The notes under the pieces were generated by a model. It was not told the origin of the DNA and did no database searches. It was given only the letters and a program-made list of their open reading frames with translations. Shown one piece after another: positions 8,560-16,884 of a stretch of DNA of 64,000 nucleotides. This stretch comes from Deltaproteobacteria bacterium RIFOXYD12_FULL_56_24 (GTDB lineage Bacteria; Desulfobacterota; Desulfobulbia; Desulfobulbales; Desulfurivibrionaceae): the NCBI GenBank assembly GCA_001799285.1, contig MGTD01000064.1:1-64000 (forward strand). Reading direction: 5' to 3'. Made by a program: the position numbers and the translations under genes. Position 1 is the stretch's first letter, and each line of letters begins with the position of its first letter.

Positions 8560-10851
8560 TTAATCCGTATTATCGGCAATAACCCCAGCCAGATCAAGAA
8601 TAAGACCAACCCTGCCATCCCCGAGAATAGTCCCGCCGGCAACGCCGGGCACATCAATACCACCGAGATTTTTGATGACGACCTCCTCCTTACCCAAAAG
8701 TTCGTCAACCATCAAAGCGCGGCGTCTGCCCTCATTTTCCACCACCACGACAATGGCCTCACAGGGATCCGTATAGGTGGATGACACCCCGAATTTTTCA
8801 TACAACTTGATAATGGGCACCAGTTCGCCGCGCACCATCAAGTTTCCCCCCCGGCCATGCACCGTACTGTAGTTTTTCGGCTCGGGATGCACAGATTCCT
8901 GAATGGCAATGGTCGGGATGATATACCGTTCACTGCCGACCCGGACAATGATTCCATCGATAATCGCCAAGGTCAAGGGTAGACGGATCAGGAACAAAGA
9001 GCCTTTGCCGGGCTGGCTTTGCACCTCCACCTTGCCCCGCAGTTTTTCCACCGCCTTTTTCACCACATCCATGCCCACCCCACGGCCGGAAACATCGGTG
9101 ATCTTGTCAGCCGTGGAGAAACCCGGAAGAAAAACAAGATTGTTCAATTCAAAATCAGACAGGCTGTCAGCCTCACTGATCAACCCGCGCTCAATGGCTT
9201 TTTTTCTGATTTTCTGAGTGTTTAGCCCCTCACCATTGTCCTCGATCTCGATCATCATGCTCCCGCCTTTCTGGTAGGCGCGGAGAAAAACAGTGCCGGT
9301 TTCCGGCTTACCGAATTTCACCCGTTCGGCCGGGGTTGAAATACCATGGTCCACCGAGTTTCGCATCATGTGCACGAGAGGGTCATAAATTGACTCCACC
9401 ATGTTGCGATCAATCTCGGTATCGGCGCCCTCCATGACCAGATCAACCTTTTTTTCTGATTTTTTGGAGAGATCCCGAACCAGCCGAATCATTTTATCGA
9501 AGGTTTGCTTGATGGGAACCATGCGCATGGACATGGCCGTGCGCTGCAACTCAGAGGTGATTCGAGTCAACTGGGAAAAATCCTTGGTGAGCTTTGCATC
9601 GGCGATCCGGGAAACAAGCTTGTTCTGACGGACCAGCGACTGCATGATCACCAGTTCGCCCACCGCATTGACCAGGGCATCGAGTTTTTCCACGTCAACC
9701 TTGATGGAGGCGCCGATCTTTTTCGTACCCGAATCGGCCGCCGTACGGGCCGCAGAGGTTGCCTGGGACTGAGGGGCTCGCAATGAGGCGGCTCCAGACC
9801 CAGACACGGCCTTGGCAAAGGCCGGCTTGTCCGGGACAACGGCGGCAACCGTTTCATCCGGTAAAAGTTCATCCTCTTCGCTTTCGGAAACTTCCGGCGG
9901 CGAATCTGGAGCAGAAACAGAAACGACTTCAACCGGCGCAGCTCCGTCTCCCTCGTTTTGCAACTGGGTAATGCTCACCAGAAAGCCACTGATATCGGTA
10001 TCCTTGTAATTGGCCGGTCCGTTCTGCAAAACATCCTTAATGCCTGCAACCATGGACTTCAGCGCATCACCAACCGTCAGGACGATATCAATAACCGCAG
10101 AATCCATGGGCCGTTTACCATTGCGCACATCATCCAGCAGATTTTCCGTGGCATGGGCAAGACGGTTGATGGTTTTCAGATTGAGAAAGCCGGAAACCCC
10201 CTTGATCGTATGAAAAGGCCGGAAAATATTATTAATGATATCCATGTCATCAGGGCTCTGTTCCAGCTCAAGCACGTTGACCTCAATGGATTCGAGATGA
10301 TCAAAAGCCTCCTCGATAAACCCGGCCAGCAGATCCGTGTCCTGCAAGAAATCGGGGATCGCCCCTTGACCAGGCTCACTCGCAGCAGGAGCTTGCGCCT
10401 GGACCACCGCGCTTTTTTCCTCGATTATTGCCGCATCTTTGGTGTCGCCTGGCGCGGTAACTGCGGCATTGACTGAGCCGACAAGCGCCTCTGGCTCAAG
10501 GGAAAAGCCGATTTGTTTCATGTTAGCGCAAAATCTGGCAATGATTTCCGCACCGGGCCTCCCCTCTTTCCGGGCCGACTCCTGCATCTCGATCACACAT
10601 TGGCCCAGGAGATCATAATTTTCCGCGGAATCGGCCAGCTCTCCCATGATGAGTTTTTCAAGAACACCCTTGAAAGCGGCGGCCATTTGCTGGATCACTA
10701 CCGGCGTATCAGCAGCGGCGCCCCCAGGCAACAACTTTTCGATCAACTCAAGCAACTCTCCGACAATGGAAAGATCACCCGGCTCGATCATCAAAATCTT
10801 CAAGGCTACATCATCGAGAAGATCGGACAATGGTTTATCAGCAGCTGCCAT
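8560..10851 (-). CDS. cheA: Chemotaxis histidine kinase CheA
   Basis: CheA autophosphorylates on an HPt histidine and passes phosphate to CheY and CheB. The 763-residue protein has, in order: an N-terminal helical region of about 165 residues that is not an obvious HPt; the HPt domain with H214 (FRPFHTIKG); a low-complexity linker; dimerisation helices (KIDALV-type segment, QLTRITSELQRTAMSMRMVPI); the ATPase with N box MRNSVDHGI and G boxes DNGEGL and SGRGVGMD; and a C-terminal CheW-like domain. ATG 10851 follows AAGGAG; the longer open frame upstream runs through a MITE and is not coding. It is the first gene of the cluster. Confidence 0.95.
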   Translation of the reverse strand: MAAADKPLSDLLDDVALKILMIEPGDLSIVGELLELIEKLLPGGAAADTPVVIQQMAAAFKGVLEKLIMGELADSAENYDLLGQCVIEMQESARKEGRPGAEIIARFCANMKQIGFSLEPEALVGSVNAAVTAPGDTKDAAIIEEKSAVVQAQAPAASEPGQGAIPDFLQDTDLLAGFIEEAFDHLESIEVNVLELEQSPDDMDIINNIFRPFHTIKGVSGFLNLKTINRLAHATENLLDDVRNGKRPMDSAVIDIVLTVGDALKSMVAGIKDVLQNGPANYKDTDISGFLVSITQLQNEGDGAAPVEVVSVSAPDSPPEVSESEEDELLPDETVAAVVPDKPAFAKAVSGSGAASLRAPQSQATSAARTAADSGTKKIGASIKVDVEKLDALVNAVGELVIMQSLVRQNKLVSRIADAKLTKDFSQLTRITSELQRTAMSMRMVPIKQTFDKMIRLVRDLSKKSEKKVDLVMEGADTEIDRNMVESIYDPLVHMMRNSVDHGISTPAERVKFGKPETGTVFLRAYQKGGSMMIEIEDNGEGLNTQKIRKKAIERGLISEADSLSDFELNNLVFLPGFSTADKITDVSGRGVGMDVVKKAVEKLRGKVEVQSQPGKGSLFLIRLPLTLAIIDGIIVRVGSERYIIPTIAIQESVHPEPKNYSTVHGRGGNLMVRGELVPIIKLYEKFGVSSTYTDPCEAIVVVVENEGRRRALMVDELLGKEEVVIKNLGGIDVPGVAGGTILGDGRVGLILDLAGVIADNTD

Positions 10852-10954
10852 GCATGCACTCCTTAAAAAAAACAAATATCCATTGGAAGCCGGGACAAGG
10901 TTCGTATTATGCTTCCATCCTGCACAAACATCAATAAATATTGCAAGTTTTTTC

Positions 10955-11006
10955 GTAACTATCCAGCTCAAGGCCGGAAACGAACAAAAACAACCCAAAC
11001 CGTTAC
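10955..11006 (+). mobile_element. Minimal 52-bp MITE (arm only) with perfect 8-bp target duplication
   Basis: The element starts GTAACTATCCAGCTCAAGG and ends CCCAAACCGTTAC. It is identical to the arm of the 153-bp subtype-B elements but lacks their hairpin part. It is flanked by GTTTTTTC on both sides (10947-10954 and 11007-11014). The short form with its own duplication suggests that the arm alone could be mobilised, or that the hairpin was lost later between conserved ends. Confidence 0.85.
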
Positions 11007-11331
11007 GTTTTTTCTTGCCCCGCCCCTGATGAGGTCCGGATACGCCAACATGCCGCACTTCTCTTCGCACAATAATGGCCGAGAGGCATTTCTGCGCCCG
11101 ACCCACTCCACAAACGCTGTTCGCCAGGCCGGCCGGGGAAAACCACCATAACTATCCTGAATATTTAATAAAAATAAGCTACAACTCGAATAATGTCGCG
11201 TTTTTTCATTGCAGGAAGACAGGTTGTCCTGTAAAAGTGGCGAAGCATTATCCAGGGGGGGGGAATACTTTCCCAGCTGAAATAATCCGACAAGTTGACC
11301 AATCGCCAGGCCGTTGCAACCAGATAATATC

Positions 11332-11485
11332 GTAAGCGATCACATGGCACCACATCTTGCGGCGATCGGTCCGGCTCACGTACAAAAGTACGCTTCGCCG
11401 ACCCGCTTGCCGCAACCTGCGGCACCCTGTGACCGCTTATTCTGTGGTTATTTGACCTTTTTGGGCTTACTCCGTGATTGATTAC
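11332..11485 (-). mobile_element. IS66-type MITE, subtype C, with perfect 8-bp target duplication
   Basis: The 154-bp element begins GTAAGCGATCACATGG and ends CCGTGATTGATTAC. Both flanks are ATAATATC (11324-11331, 11486-11493). The internal hairpin pairs GTAAGCGATCACA with TGTGACCGCTTAT. The loop has TACAAAAGTACGC and CTTGCCGCAACCTGCGG. It is the least interrupted copy of subtype C. Confidence 0.88.
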
Positions 11486-11636
11486 ATAATATCATGCCCG
11501 GCACCACCGAACGGCGACAAAACGCTGCTTACGCTGCGGTTAAGGCGAGGGCCAGGCAGGTAGAGATTATTTCGTAACAGCTCCAAGGTTATGATCATTT
11601 TTTAGCAACGGGCTTACCGTAGCGGGAAAACACGGC

Positions 11637-13220
11637 TTGCATATTTATCCAAAGATTTTCAGACTTCTTTTTCCTCCCCTCCCCAGGATTTTCCTACTTC
11701 TGGCGGCAGCCGCTCTTGCCGTGAGCAGCTTAACCGCTTGTGCCCCGCTGACAAGTCCCGACTCGGACATGATCGCCCCGGAAAGCAGCCCCAGGTCGAC
11801 GGAGAAGAAAAAGACCGCGCCCTACACCTTGAAACAAAAAAACTCTTTCCCGCGAGAAGAAGAACCTGCCCCGGAAGAAGCAACCCTCCAAGCGCTCAGC
11901 CTGGCGGTAAGCCCGGAAATAAGCGAGATGGCGCAAGTCAACCCATGGGACGTGCTTCCCTTGCTAAGCACGGGGGAAGAAATCGAGGCCTACGATTTCC
12001 CGATCACCATGAACGAACAGGTGGAATACTACCTGGATTTTTTCACAAACCGCAACCGCAAGAACTTTGCCCGCTGGCTCGCCCGCTCCTCCCGCTATCT
12101 GCCCATGATCAAGGAAGAGTTCGCCAGGGTTGGCCTTCCTCTGGACCTCGCCTATCTGCCCATGATCGAAAGCGGCTTCAACACCACCGCCATTTCCAGG
12201 GCCAGCGCGGTGGGGACCTGGCAGTTCATGCGCGCCACCGGCATGAGCTACGGCCTGACGGTCAACAAGTATGTTGACGAGCGCCGCGATCCGGTAAAAT
12301 CGACCAAGGCGGCGGCAGCCTATCTTTCCAAGCTGTACAAGGATTTTGACTCATGGCATCTGGCGGTGGCCGCTTATAATGCCGGGGAAGGAAGAATCAA
12401 ACGGGCCATGAAGCAATCCGAAAAAGATGATTTTTGGGAAATTGCCAAGAGCCAATACATCCACTCGGAAACAAAACTCTACGTTCCGCAGCTCATCGCC
12501 GCCATCATGATTGCCAAGGATCCCGGGAAATACGGATTTCACGACATTGACTATGAAAATCCCCTGGAATACGAAACCGTCCATGTGCCAAGGGGAACAC
12601 CGATCAAGGCTGTCGCCGTGGCCTGTAATCTTCCCGACGAGAAGATTATCGCCCTCAACCGGCATCTGTCCATGGCGATCACTCCGCCGTCCGAAATGGA
12701 TTACCCTCTGCGGGTGCCGCCCGGCAGCAAGGATCTGGTGATTAACAACCTCCCCAGGGTTCGCCCGGTCACAATCACCGAGTTTAACATTCATGAGGTG
12801 GGGCGAGGAGAAACCTTGACCACCATCAGGAAGAAATACAAGCTCAGTAAAACCACCCTGCTCAAGGCGAACAATCTCCAATATGAGCGGCTTTCTCTGG
12901 GGCAGCGGCTAAGAATCCCCCACCAGACAACCTCCTACAAACTGACCGACGAGCCTTTACAACTAGAACCGGCATCGGCCAGCATCACCTTGTTTTCCTC
13001 ACGCCCAGAGCTGATCGACACCCCGGCCGACAAGAAAAAGAAAGCCGCCAACGTCAAAAAGAAAAAGACGCAAAAACCCGGCGAAAAAAGAGTCCTTGCC
13101 TCGCCGGCCAAGGGGAAAAAACCGGCTTCGAAAGCCAAGACTTCTCCAGCCAAGAAAGAAAAGACCAAAAAATCCCCGAAGCCATCACCCAAAAAATCCG
13201 GCTCCGGCAAAAAGAAATAA
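11637..13220 (+). CDS. mltD: Membrane-bound lytic murein transglycosylase D-like lipoprotein
   Basis: Lytic transglycosylases cleave the glycan strand of peptidoglycan to 1,6-anhydro ends. The 527-residue product has a lipoprotein signal with lipobox LTAC (C35). An SLT domain follows with catalytic E178 in LPMIESGFNTTAISRASAVGTWQFM and the helix AVAAYNAGEGRI. A LysM peptidoglycan-binding repeat lies around residues 390-434, and the final 70 residues are very rich in Lys, Pro and Ala. The start is TTG at 11637; the ribosome site is weak and the exact start is uncertain. A MITE is inserted directly at the TAA stop. Confidence 0.88.
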   Translation: MHIYPKIFRLLFPPLPRIFLLLAAAALAVSSLTACAPLTSPDSDMIAPESSPRSTEKKKTAPYTLKQKNSFPREEEPAPEEATLQALSLAVSPEISEMAQVNPWDVLPLLSTGEEIEAYDFPITMNEQVEYYLDFFTNRNRKNFARWLARSSRYLPMIKEEFARVGLPLDLAYLPMIESGFNTTAISRASAVGTWQFMRATGMSYGLTVNKYVDERRDPVKSTKAAAAYLSKLYKDFDSWHLAVAAYNAGEGRIKRAMKQSEKDDFWEIAKSQYIHSETKLYVPQLIAAIMIAKDPGKYGFHDIDYENPLEYETVHVPRGTPIKAVAVACNLPDEKIIALNRHLSMAITPPSEMDYPLRVPPGSKDLVINNLPRVRPVTITEFNIHEVGRGETLTTIRKKYKLSKTTLLKANNLQYERLSLGQRLRIPHQTTSYKLTDEPLQLEPASASITLFSSRPELIDTPADKKKKAANVKKKKTQKPGEKRVLASPAKGKKPASKAKTSPAKKEKTKKSPKPSPKKSGSGKKK

Positions 13221-13372
13221 TAACTATCCAGCTCAAGGCCGGAAACGAACAAAAACAACCCAAACCGTAACTATCCAGCAGTGCCGTAGCTGCTAGGCAG
13301 AAGCCTGCGAAGTGTGCGGGTGCCCATGAGCAGGCTGATAACAACGCAGATGCGGTGCTGCTGGATAGTTAC
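13221..13372 (+). mobile_element. IS66-type MITE, subtype B, at the mltD stop codon
   Basis: The element starts TAACTATCCAGC (first G lost or shared) and ends GCTGGATAGTTAC. A second GTAACTATCCAGCAG opens the internal hairpin, which closes with CTGCTGGATAGTTAC. The flanks AGAAATAA (13213-13220) and AAAAATAA (13373-13380) match at 7 of 8 positions, and the left one ends with the mltD stop TAA. Sequence and length are nearly identical to the copy at 30786-30938. Confidence 0.85.
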
Positions 13373-13413
13373 AAAAATAATCTCCCGACCGCAGCCTGAG
13401 GCATGAACACCTG

Positions 13414-14229
13414 ATGAAACTTCAAGGCAAAACAGCTCTTGTTCTCGGAGGAGCAAAAGGAATCGGCAAGGCTATCGGTCTCGCCCTGGCCAGAGCCGGG
13501 GTCACGGTGATTCTTACCTATCATGACTGGCCCGAAGAAGCCGCGGCCATGCAGGAGGAGCTGGCCGCCATGGGTGGGGACCATCTGGCGATCAAGATCG
13601 ATCTGCGCGAACCGGCCGCCATTGAGGAACTTTTCTCCACCCTCCAGGCGCGTTACGGCGCCCTCCACATCCTCATCAACAATATCGAGCGCGGCGGGAT
13701 GCCCATTGTCCACGGGGACTACACCCCTGAGCAATGGGAGCTGGAAATGGCCACCACCCTGCGGGCCAAGTGGTGGGTCATGCGTTTTGCCCTGCCCATT
13801 TTAAAGGAAAACCCCGAGGCTGCGGTAATCACCCTTTCTTCCATTGCCGGGATTGTCGGCCGCTCCGGCCCGGCGGGGCTCATCTTCAACGATGGCTACA
13901 GCGCGGCCAATCGCGCCATTTCCTCTTTTACCGAAACCTGGGCCAGAGAGGGCGCCCCTTCAGTGCGGGTCAACGAGTTGATGCTGGGATTTTTTGCAAC
14001 CAGGCATGGTGAACAAACCAGGGGGTGGGGCTTGCTCAGCGCGGAGCAGCAGGATGCCATCCGCAATCATATTCTGCTCAAGCGGACCGGGAAAATCGAG
14101 GAAATCGTGGCGACGGTTTTCTTCCTCTTGCAGGACGCCACTTACATGACCGGGACGGTGCTGCGGCTGGACGGCGGTTATGTGCTGGGCGGCGAAGACA
14201 TCCCGCCCATGCCGCCGGGAGTGGAGTGA
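13414..14229 (+). CDS. SDR-family oxidoreductase with an altered active site
   Basis: This is a short-chain dehydrogenase/reductase fold protein. It has the dinucleotide motif GGAKGIGKA (residues 12-20), INNIE at the NNAG position (89-92), a catalytic-type Ser in LSSIAG (142-143) and Y162. The expected YxxxK reads Y162-S-A-A-N166, so the catalytic Lys is replaced by Asn. The C-terminal TGTVLRLDGGYVLGGED is typical of FabG-like SDRs. The substrate is unknown, and it may be a binding or weakly active member. The closest family-level guess is a 3-oxoacyl-ACP reductase-like protein. Confidence 0.8.
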   Translation: MKLQGKTALVLGGAKGIGKAIGLALARAGVTVILTYHDWPEEAAAMQEELAAMGGDHLAIKIDLREPAAIEELFSTLQARYGALHILINNIERGGMPIVHGDYTPEQWELEMATTLRAKWWVMRFALPILKENPEAAVITLSSIAGIVGRSGPAGLIFNDGYSAANRAISSFTETWAREGAPSVRVNELMLGFFATRHGEQTRGWGLLSAEQQDAIRNHILLKRTGKIEEIVATVFFLLQDATYMTGTVLRLDGGYVLGGEDIPPMPPGVE

Positions 14230-14247
14230 CAGGCCAAGGGAAAAAGT

Positions 14248-14326
14248 CGTCACCCCGGCGGAGGCCGGGGTCCAGTGCGCGGCAACTGTTTAGAAATACT
14301 GGATTCCGGCCTCCGTCGGAATGACG
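14248..14326. repeat. Widespread-type extragenic palindrome pair
   Basis: Two inverted copies face each other: CACCCCGGCGGAGGCCGGGG (14251-14270) and the motif ending CCTCCGTCGGAATGACG (to 14326), with CCAGT/ACTGG ends. Each copy is itself a hairpin: CCCCGGC/GCCGGGG in one and ATTCCG/CGGAAT in the other. It lies between convergent genes and could end transcription in both directions. Similar CATTCCGGCGGAGGCCGG repeats are known from many proteobacterial genomes. Confidence 0.7.
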
Positions 14327-14384
14327 GCAGGAAATATTTTCTGCTCTCATTGTGAGGGCATCATCGTTTTGCTGCTTACTTCTT

Positions 14385-14678
14385 TTACATCCCCATCTTT
14401 CTGAGCAGATCTTCAACCGCCCATTTCGGGATCTGATGCAAAACCAGCTCCACGGCCTTGGCCTTCATGTCCTCGTCATTCTTGGGAATTCCCCCTTCGC
14501 TGTCCGCCATTTCGGCAAAAATATCCTCGGCGTCAAACCAGCAGATTTCCTGGTCGTTCGTGCCATATACGGTCAACACCCGCCGGTTGGCCTCGTGCAG
14601 GTGTTCCTCTTCCATCACCGCACCAACCAGCTTCTTGGCCACCTCATAGGGAATACATTGCATATTTTCCGCGTGCAT
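14385..14678 (-). CDS. Hypothetical protein, 97 residues
   Basis: I do not recognise the family. ATG 14678 is preferred over the longer frame to 14732 because GAGGAG lies 7 nt before it. The product is acidic and helical and starts MHAENMQCIPYEVAKKLVGAV. It has no signal peptide or membrane span and contains one Cys and a Trp-containing FDAEDIFAEMADSEGG segment. It is a stand-alone gene convergent with the SDR and divergent from the deaminase gene. Confidence 0.65.
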   Translation of the reverse strand: MHAENMQCIPYEVAKKLVGAVMEEEHLHEANRRVLTVYGTNDQEICWFDAEDIFAEMADSEGGIPKNDEDMKAKAVELVLHQIPKWAVEDLLRKMGM

Positions 14679-14856
14679 CGATTTCTCCTCACTCTTTTTC
14701 CTGGCTCTTTTTTGCTGGACAGATGTACTCACTACCTTATTTCCCGACGTTTTTCAAGCACCGTTCCCAACGGCTCACCCCTCACCCCTTCATTCAGGCT
14801 TGACTGCTTCCGGGCAGGCTGGTAAGACAAAATCACCTCCAACTCAAAGGTTATCG

Positions 14857-15366
14857 ATGAATCACGAAACATTCATGCGCCTTGCCCTGCGCCAGGCGCA
14901 ACAAGCCTTGACCGATCAAGAATTTCCAGTTGGCGCCGTCATTGTGGCCGAAGGCGAACCGGTGGCCACGGGCCGACGCGTAAACAGCCGGAACGAAACA
15001 GCCAACGAGCTGGACCATGCCGAGATTGTCGCCCTGCGGGATCTGCTTGGCCGCAGGCCGGAGATCGTCCGGGACACCCTCACGGTCTATTCCACCATGG
15101 AACCATGCCTCATGTGCTACAGCACCATGCTGCTCAACGGCATCCGCAACTTTGTCTATGCTTACGAAGATGCCATGGGCGGCGGCACCAACTTGCAGCT
15201 TATGAACCTCACCCCCCTGTACCAGACAATGGCGCCGGAGGTGCGCATCCTCCCCCATATCCTGCGCCGGGAAAGCCTGGACCTTTTTAAGGCCTTTTTC
15301 ACCAGCCCGGCAAACAACTACTGGCAGGGCAGCCTGCTGTCAGAATACACCCTGGCCCAACCGTAA
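14857..15366 (+). CDS. TadA-like nucleoside/tRNA adenosine deaminase
   Basis: This 169-residue protein belongs to the zinc-dependent cytidine/deoxycytidylate deaminase superfamily. It has HAE (H54-A-E56) and P-C84-LM-C87, which ligate zinc and supply the catalytic Glu. The N-terminal MRLALRQAQQALTDQEFPVGAVIV is TadA-like. The C-terminal half (AMGGGTNLQLMNLTPLYQ) departs from canonical TadA, so a free nucleoside or base substrate is possible. ATG 14857 follows CAAAGG. The radical SAM gene begins 14 bp downstream, and the two are probably cotranscribed. Confidence 0.78.
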   Translation: MNHETFMRLALRQAQQALTDQEFPVGAVIVAEGEPVATGRRVNSRNETANELDHAEIVALRDLLGRRPEIVRDTLTVYSTMEPCLMCYSTMLLNGIRNFVYAYEDAMGGGTNLQLMNLTPLYQTMAPEVRILPHILRRESLDLFKAFFTSPANNYWQGSLLSEYTLAQP

Positions 15367-15380
15367 ACCGTATCAACGCC

Positions 15381-16397
15381 ATGAACCAGCCTGTCGCCAA
15401 AACCCTGCACTTCAAGCCGCACGAGCGCAACATCTTCTTCCACCTTTTGACCGCCTGCAACCTCTCCTGCAAACATTGCTACATCAACCCGGCCCAGCAT
15501 GGCACCGAAACCGTTTCCCGCGAAACCATGGAGCAATGGCTCACCCTTTTTTATGATCCAAAAAAGGAAAGCAATGTCATCTTCCTGGGCGGCGAACCGA
15601 CCCTGCACCCGGATCTGATCCATGGCATCCGCTATGCCCGGGCCCTAGGCTACAAGACCATCACCGTGGACTCAAACGGCTTTCTGCACCACGACTTGCT
15701 CAAGTGTCTCAAGCCAGAGGAGGCCGTGCTCAGCTTCAGCCTGGACGGGCCGAGTCCGGAAGTCAACGATGCCCTGCGCGGGGAAGGAGTTTTCGCCATC
15801 TGCACCGCCAATCTGCAAAAGGCCATTAGTATGGGCTTTGAGGTGAGCGTGATCTACACGGTGAGCCAACTGAATATCAGTCATCTCCAGGCAATGCCAG
15901 AGCTGCTGGATAGGTTGGGCTGCAAGCGGTTTTTCATCCAGGTCATCGGCTTGCGCGGCAAATCGGCAAGCGACCAGGAAGCAAGGTTGCAGGTCTCCCC
16001 TGAAGAGTGGCTGGCCGTGATCCCGGAGGTGGCCAAAGACGCGGCCCGGAGGGGGATTCATGTCATCTACCCCAAGGTTTTCCTGGAGCCGGGGGAGGAA
16101 TTTCTTTGCGCAGGCAATGTGGCGGAGAACTACTTCATCTTCCCCAACGGCCGGGTCTACCTCTGCCCGCTGTGCGAGGATTTTCCCCTGCACACCTTCC
16201 GCATTGAGGACAATTGTCTCGTTGCAAACAGCGGGATCACCGAAAAAAACCTTTTTTCGCTGAACATCCCCGAGGGCTGCGTGATGAACAAACTCCTGCA
16301 GCCGGGCAACCTGGAATACCTGCCGGACGGCAGCCCCCGCCACCGGATCTCCTGCTGCCTGCTCAAGCAGGAAATCCGGCCTGAGGCGCGCCAATAA
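15381..16397 (+). CDS. Radical SAM protein with extra C-terminal cysteines
   Basis: The 338-residue protein has the radical SAM cluster motif C26-NLS-C30-KH-C33, which binds a 4Fe-4S cluster that cleaves SAM. This is followed by FLGGEPTLHPDL (the GGEP block) and SFSLDGPSPEVND. The C-terminal region has additional Cys (EEFLCAGN, VYLCPLCEDFP, ISCCLL), suggesting a SPASM-like auxiliary cluster as in peptide-modifying enzymes. No precursor peptide gene is visible beside it. Its pairing with a nucleoside-deaminase gene could point to RNA or nucleoside chemistry, which is inference. Confidence 0.8.
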   Translation: MNQPVAKTLHFKPHERNIFFHLLTACNLSCKHCYINPAQHGTETVSRETMEQWLTLFYDPKKESNVIFLGGEPTLHPDLIHGIRYARALGYKTITVDSNGFLHHDLLKCLKPEEAVLSFSLDGPSPEVNDALRGEGVFAICTANLQKAISMGFEVSVIYTVSQLNISHLQAMPELLDRLGCKRFFIQVIGLRGKSASDQEARLQVSPEEWLAVIPEVAKDAARRGIHVIYPKVFLEPGEEFLCAGNVAENYFIFPNGRVYLCPLCEDFPLHTFRIEDNCLVANSGITEKNLFSLNIPEGCVMNKLLQPGNLEYLPDGSPRHRISCCLLKQEIRPEARQ

Positions 16398-16496
16398 GAG
16401 GCGGCAGCGCCGCCCGCAAAAAAAGGCGGCCGAGCTTTGCGCCGCGACCGCCTCTAAAATCACCCCCGTAATCTCCCCCCGTGGCAAAAGGGCTGC

Positions 16497-16730
16497 TCAG
16501 CGGCTGCGGAGATACAACTCCTCTACCTCTTTCCTGGCCCACGGGGTTTTTCGCAAAAAAGTCAAACTCGATTTGATGCTGGGCTCGGCGGTAAAACACC
16601 GGATTCTGATCTTTCGGCCCAACGCCGCCCAGCCATACCGGGCAACCAGCTGCTCAAGAATCATCTTCAGGGTGATGCCGTGCAGCTGGTTTGCAGAGTT
16701 AAGGGACACAGTATCCTCTGCCGCCGCCAT
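16497..16730 (-). CDS. VF530-family protein
   Basis: The 77-residue product matches the small VF530 (DUF2132) family closely: [32 protein letters not shown] and [21 protein letters not shown] are its hallmark blocks. The family has a solved structure and is described as DNA-binding-like, but its cellular role is not settled. Start ATG 16730 gives the usual length; a longer GTG start at 16793 would overlap the next gene. It is followed downstream by the end of the radical SAM gene on the opposite strand. Confidence 0.85.
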   Translation of the reverse strand: MAAAEDTVSLNSANQLHGITLKMILEQLVARYGWAALGRKIRIRCFTAEPSIKSSLTFLRKTPWARKEVEELYLRSR

Positions 16731-16764
16731 CTTGCGACGGCCATACCCCTCAGCCCCCAGCCTA

Positions 16765-16884
16765 TCATTGCGGGGTAAATTTGGTCTTTTCACTTTTCTT
16801 GGCCTGCTTGGCTGCCTTCTTTTCCTTCATGCTCTTAGCCGGTTCCTTCTTCACTGCTTTTTGGGTGTCCTTGGCTTTACTCAT
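16765..16884 (-). CDS. Small Lys-rich basic protein, 39 residues
   Basis: ATG 16884 is preceded by CTAGGAGCGCC, a good ribosome site, and opens a 39-residue protein: [19 protein letters not shown], then [11 protein letters not shown] and a short tail. Nearly half of the residues are Lys or Ala. Small proteins with this EPAKxxKEKKAAK pattern recur in bacteria without known function and could bind nucleic acid. It is 34 bp upstream of the VF530 gene on the same strand and probably shares its transcript. Confidence 0.65.
   Translation of the reverse strand: MSKAKDTQKAVKKEPAKSMKEKKAAKQAKKSEKTKFTPQ

Larger units (their letters stand above)
10852..11636. other. 785-bp gene-free region upstream of cheA and mltD
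   Basis: This divergent region holds two MITEs (10955-11006, 11332-11485) and no convincing gene. Near 11264 there is an eight-base G run. At 11554-11584 the segment AGGCAGGTAGAG ... TTTCGTAACAGCTCC recurs with few changes at 28413-28439. The promoters of cheA (minus) and mltD (plus) must lie here, but I could not pick a convincing -35/-10 pair. Confidence 0.5.

Noticed and set aside
10955-11006. CRISPR-like repeats
   Set aside because: GTAAC repeats are dispersed through 54 kb with no regular spacers and no cas genes.
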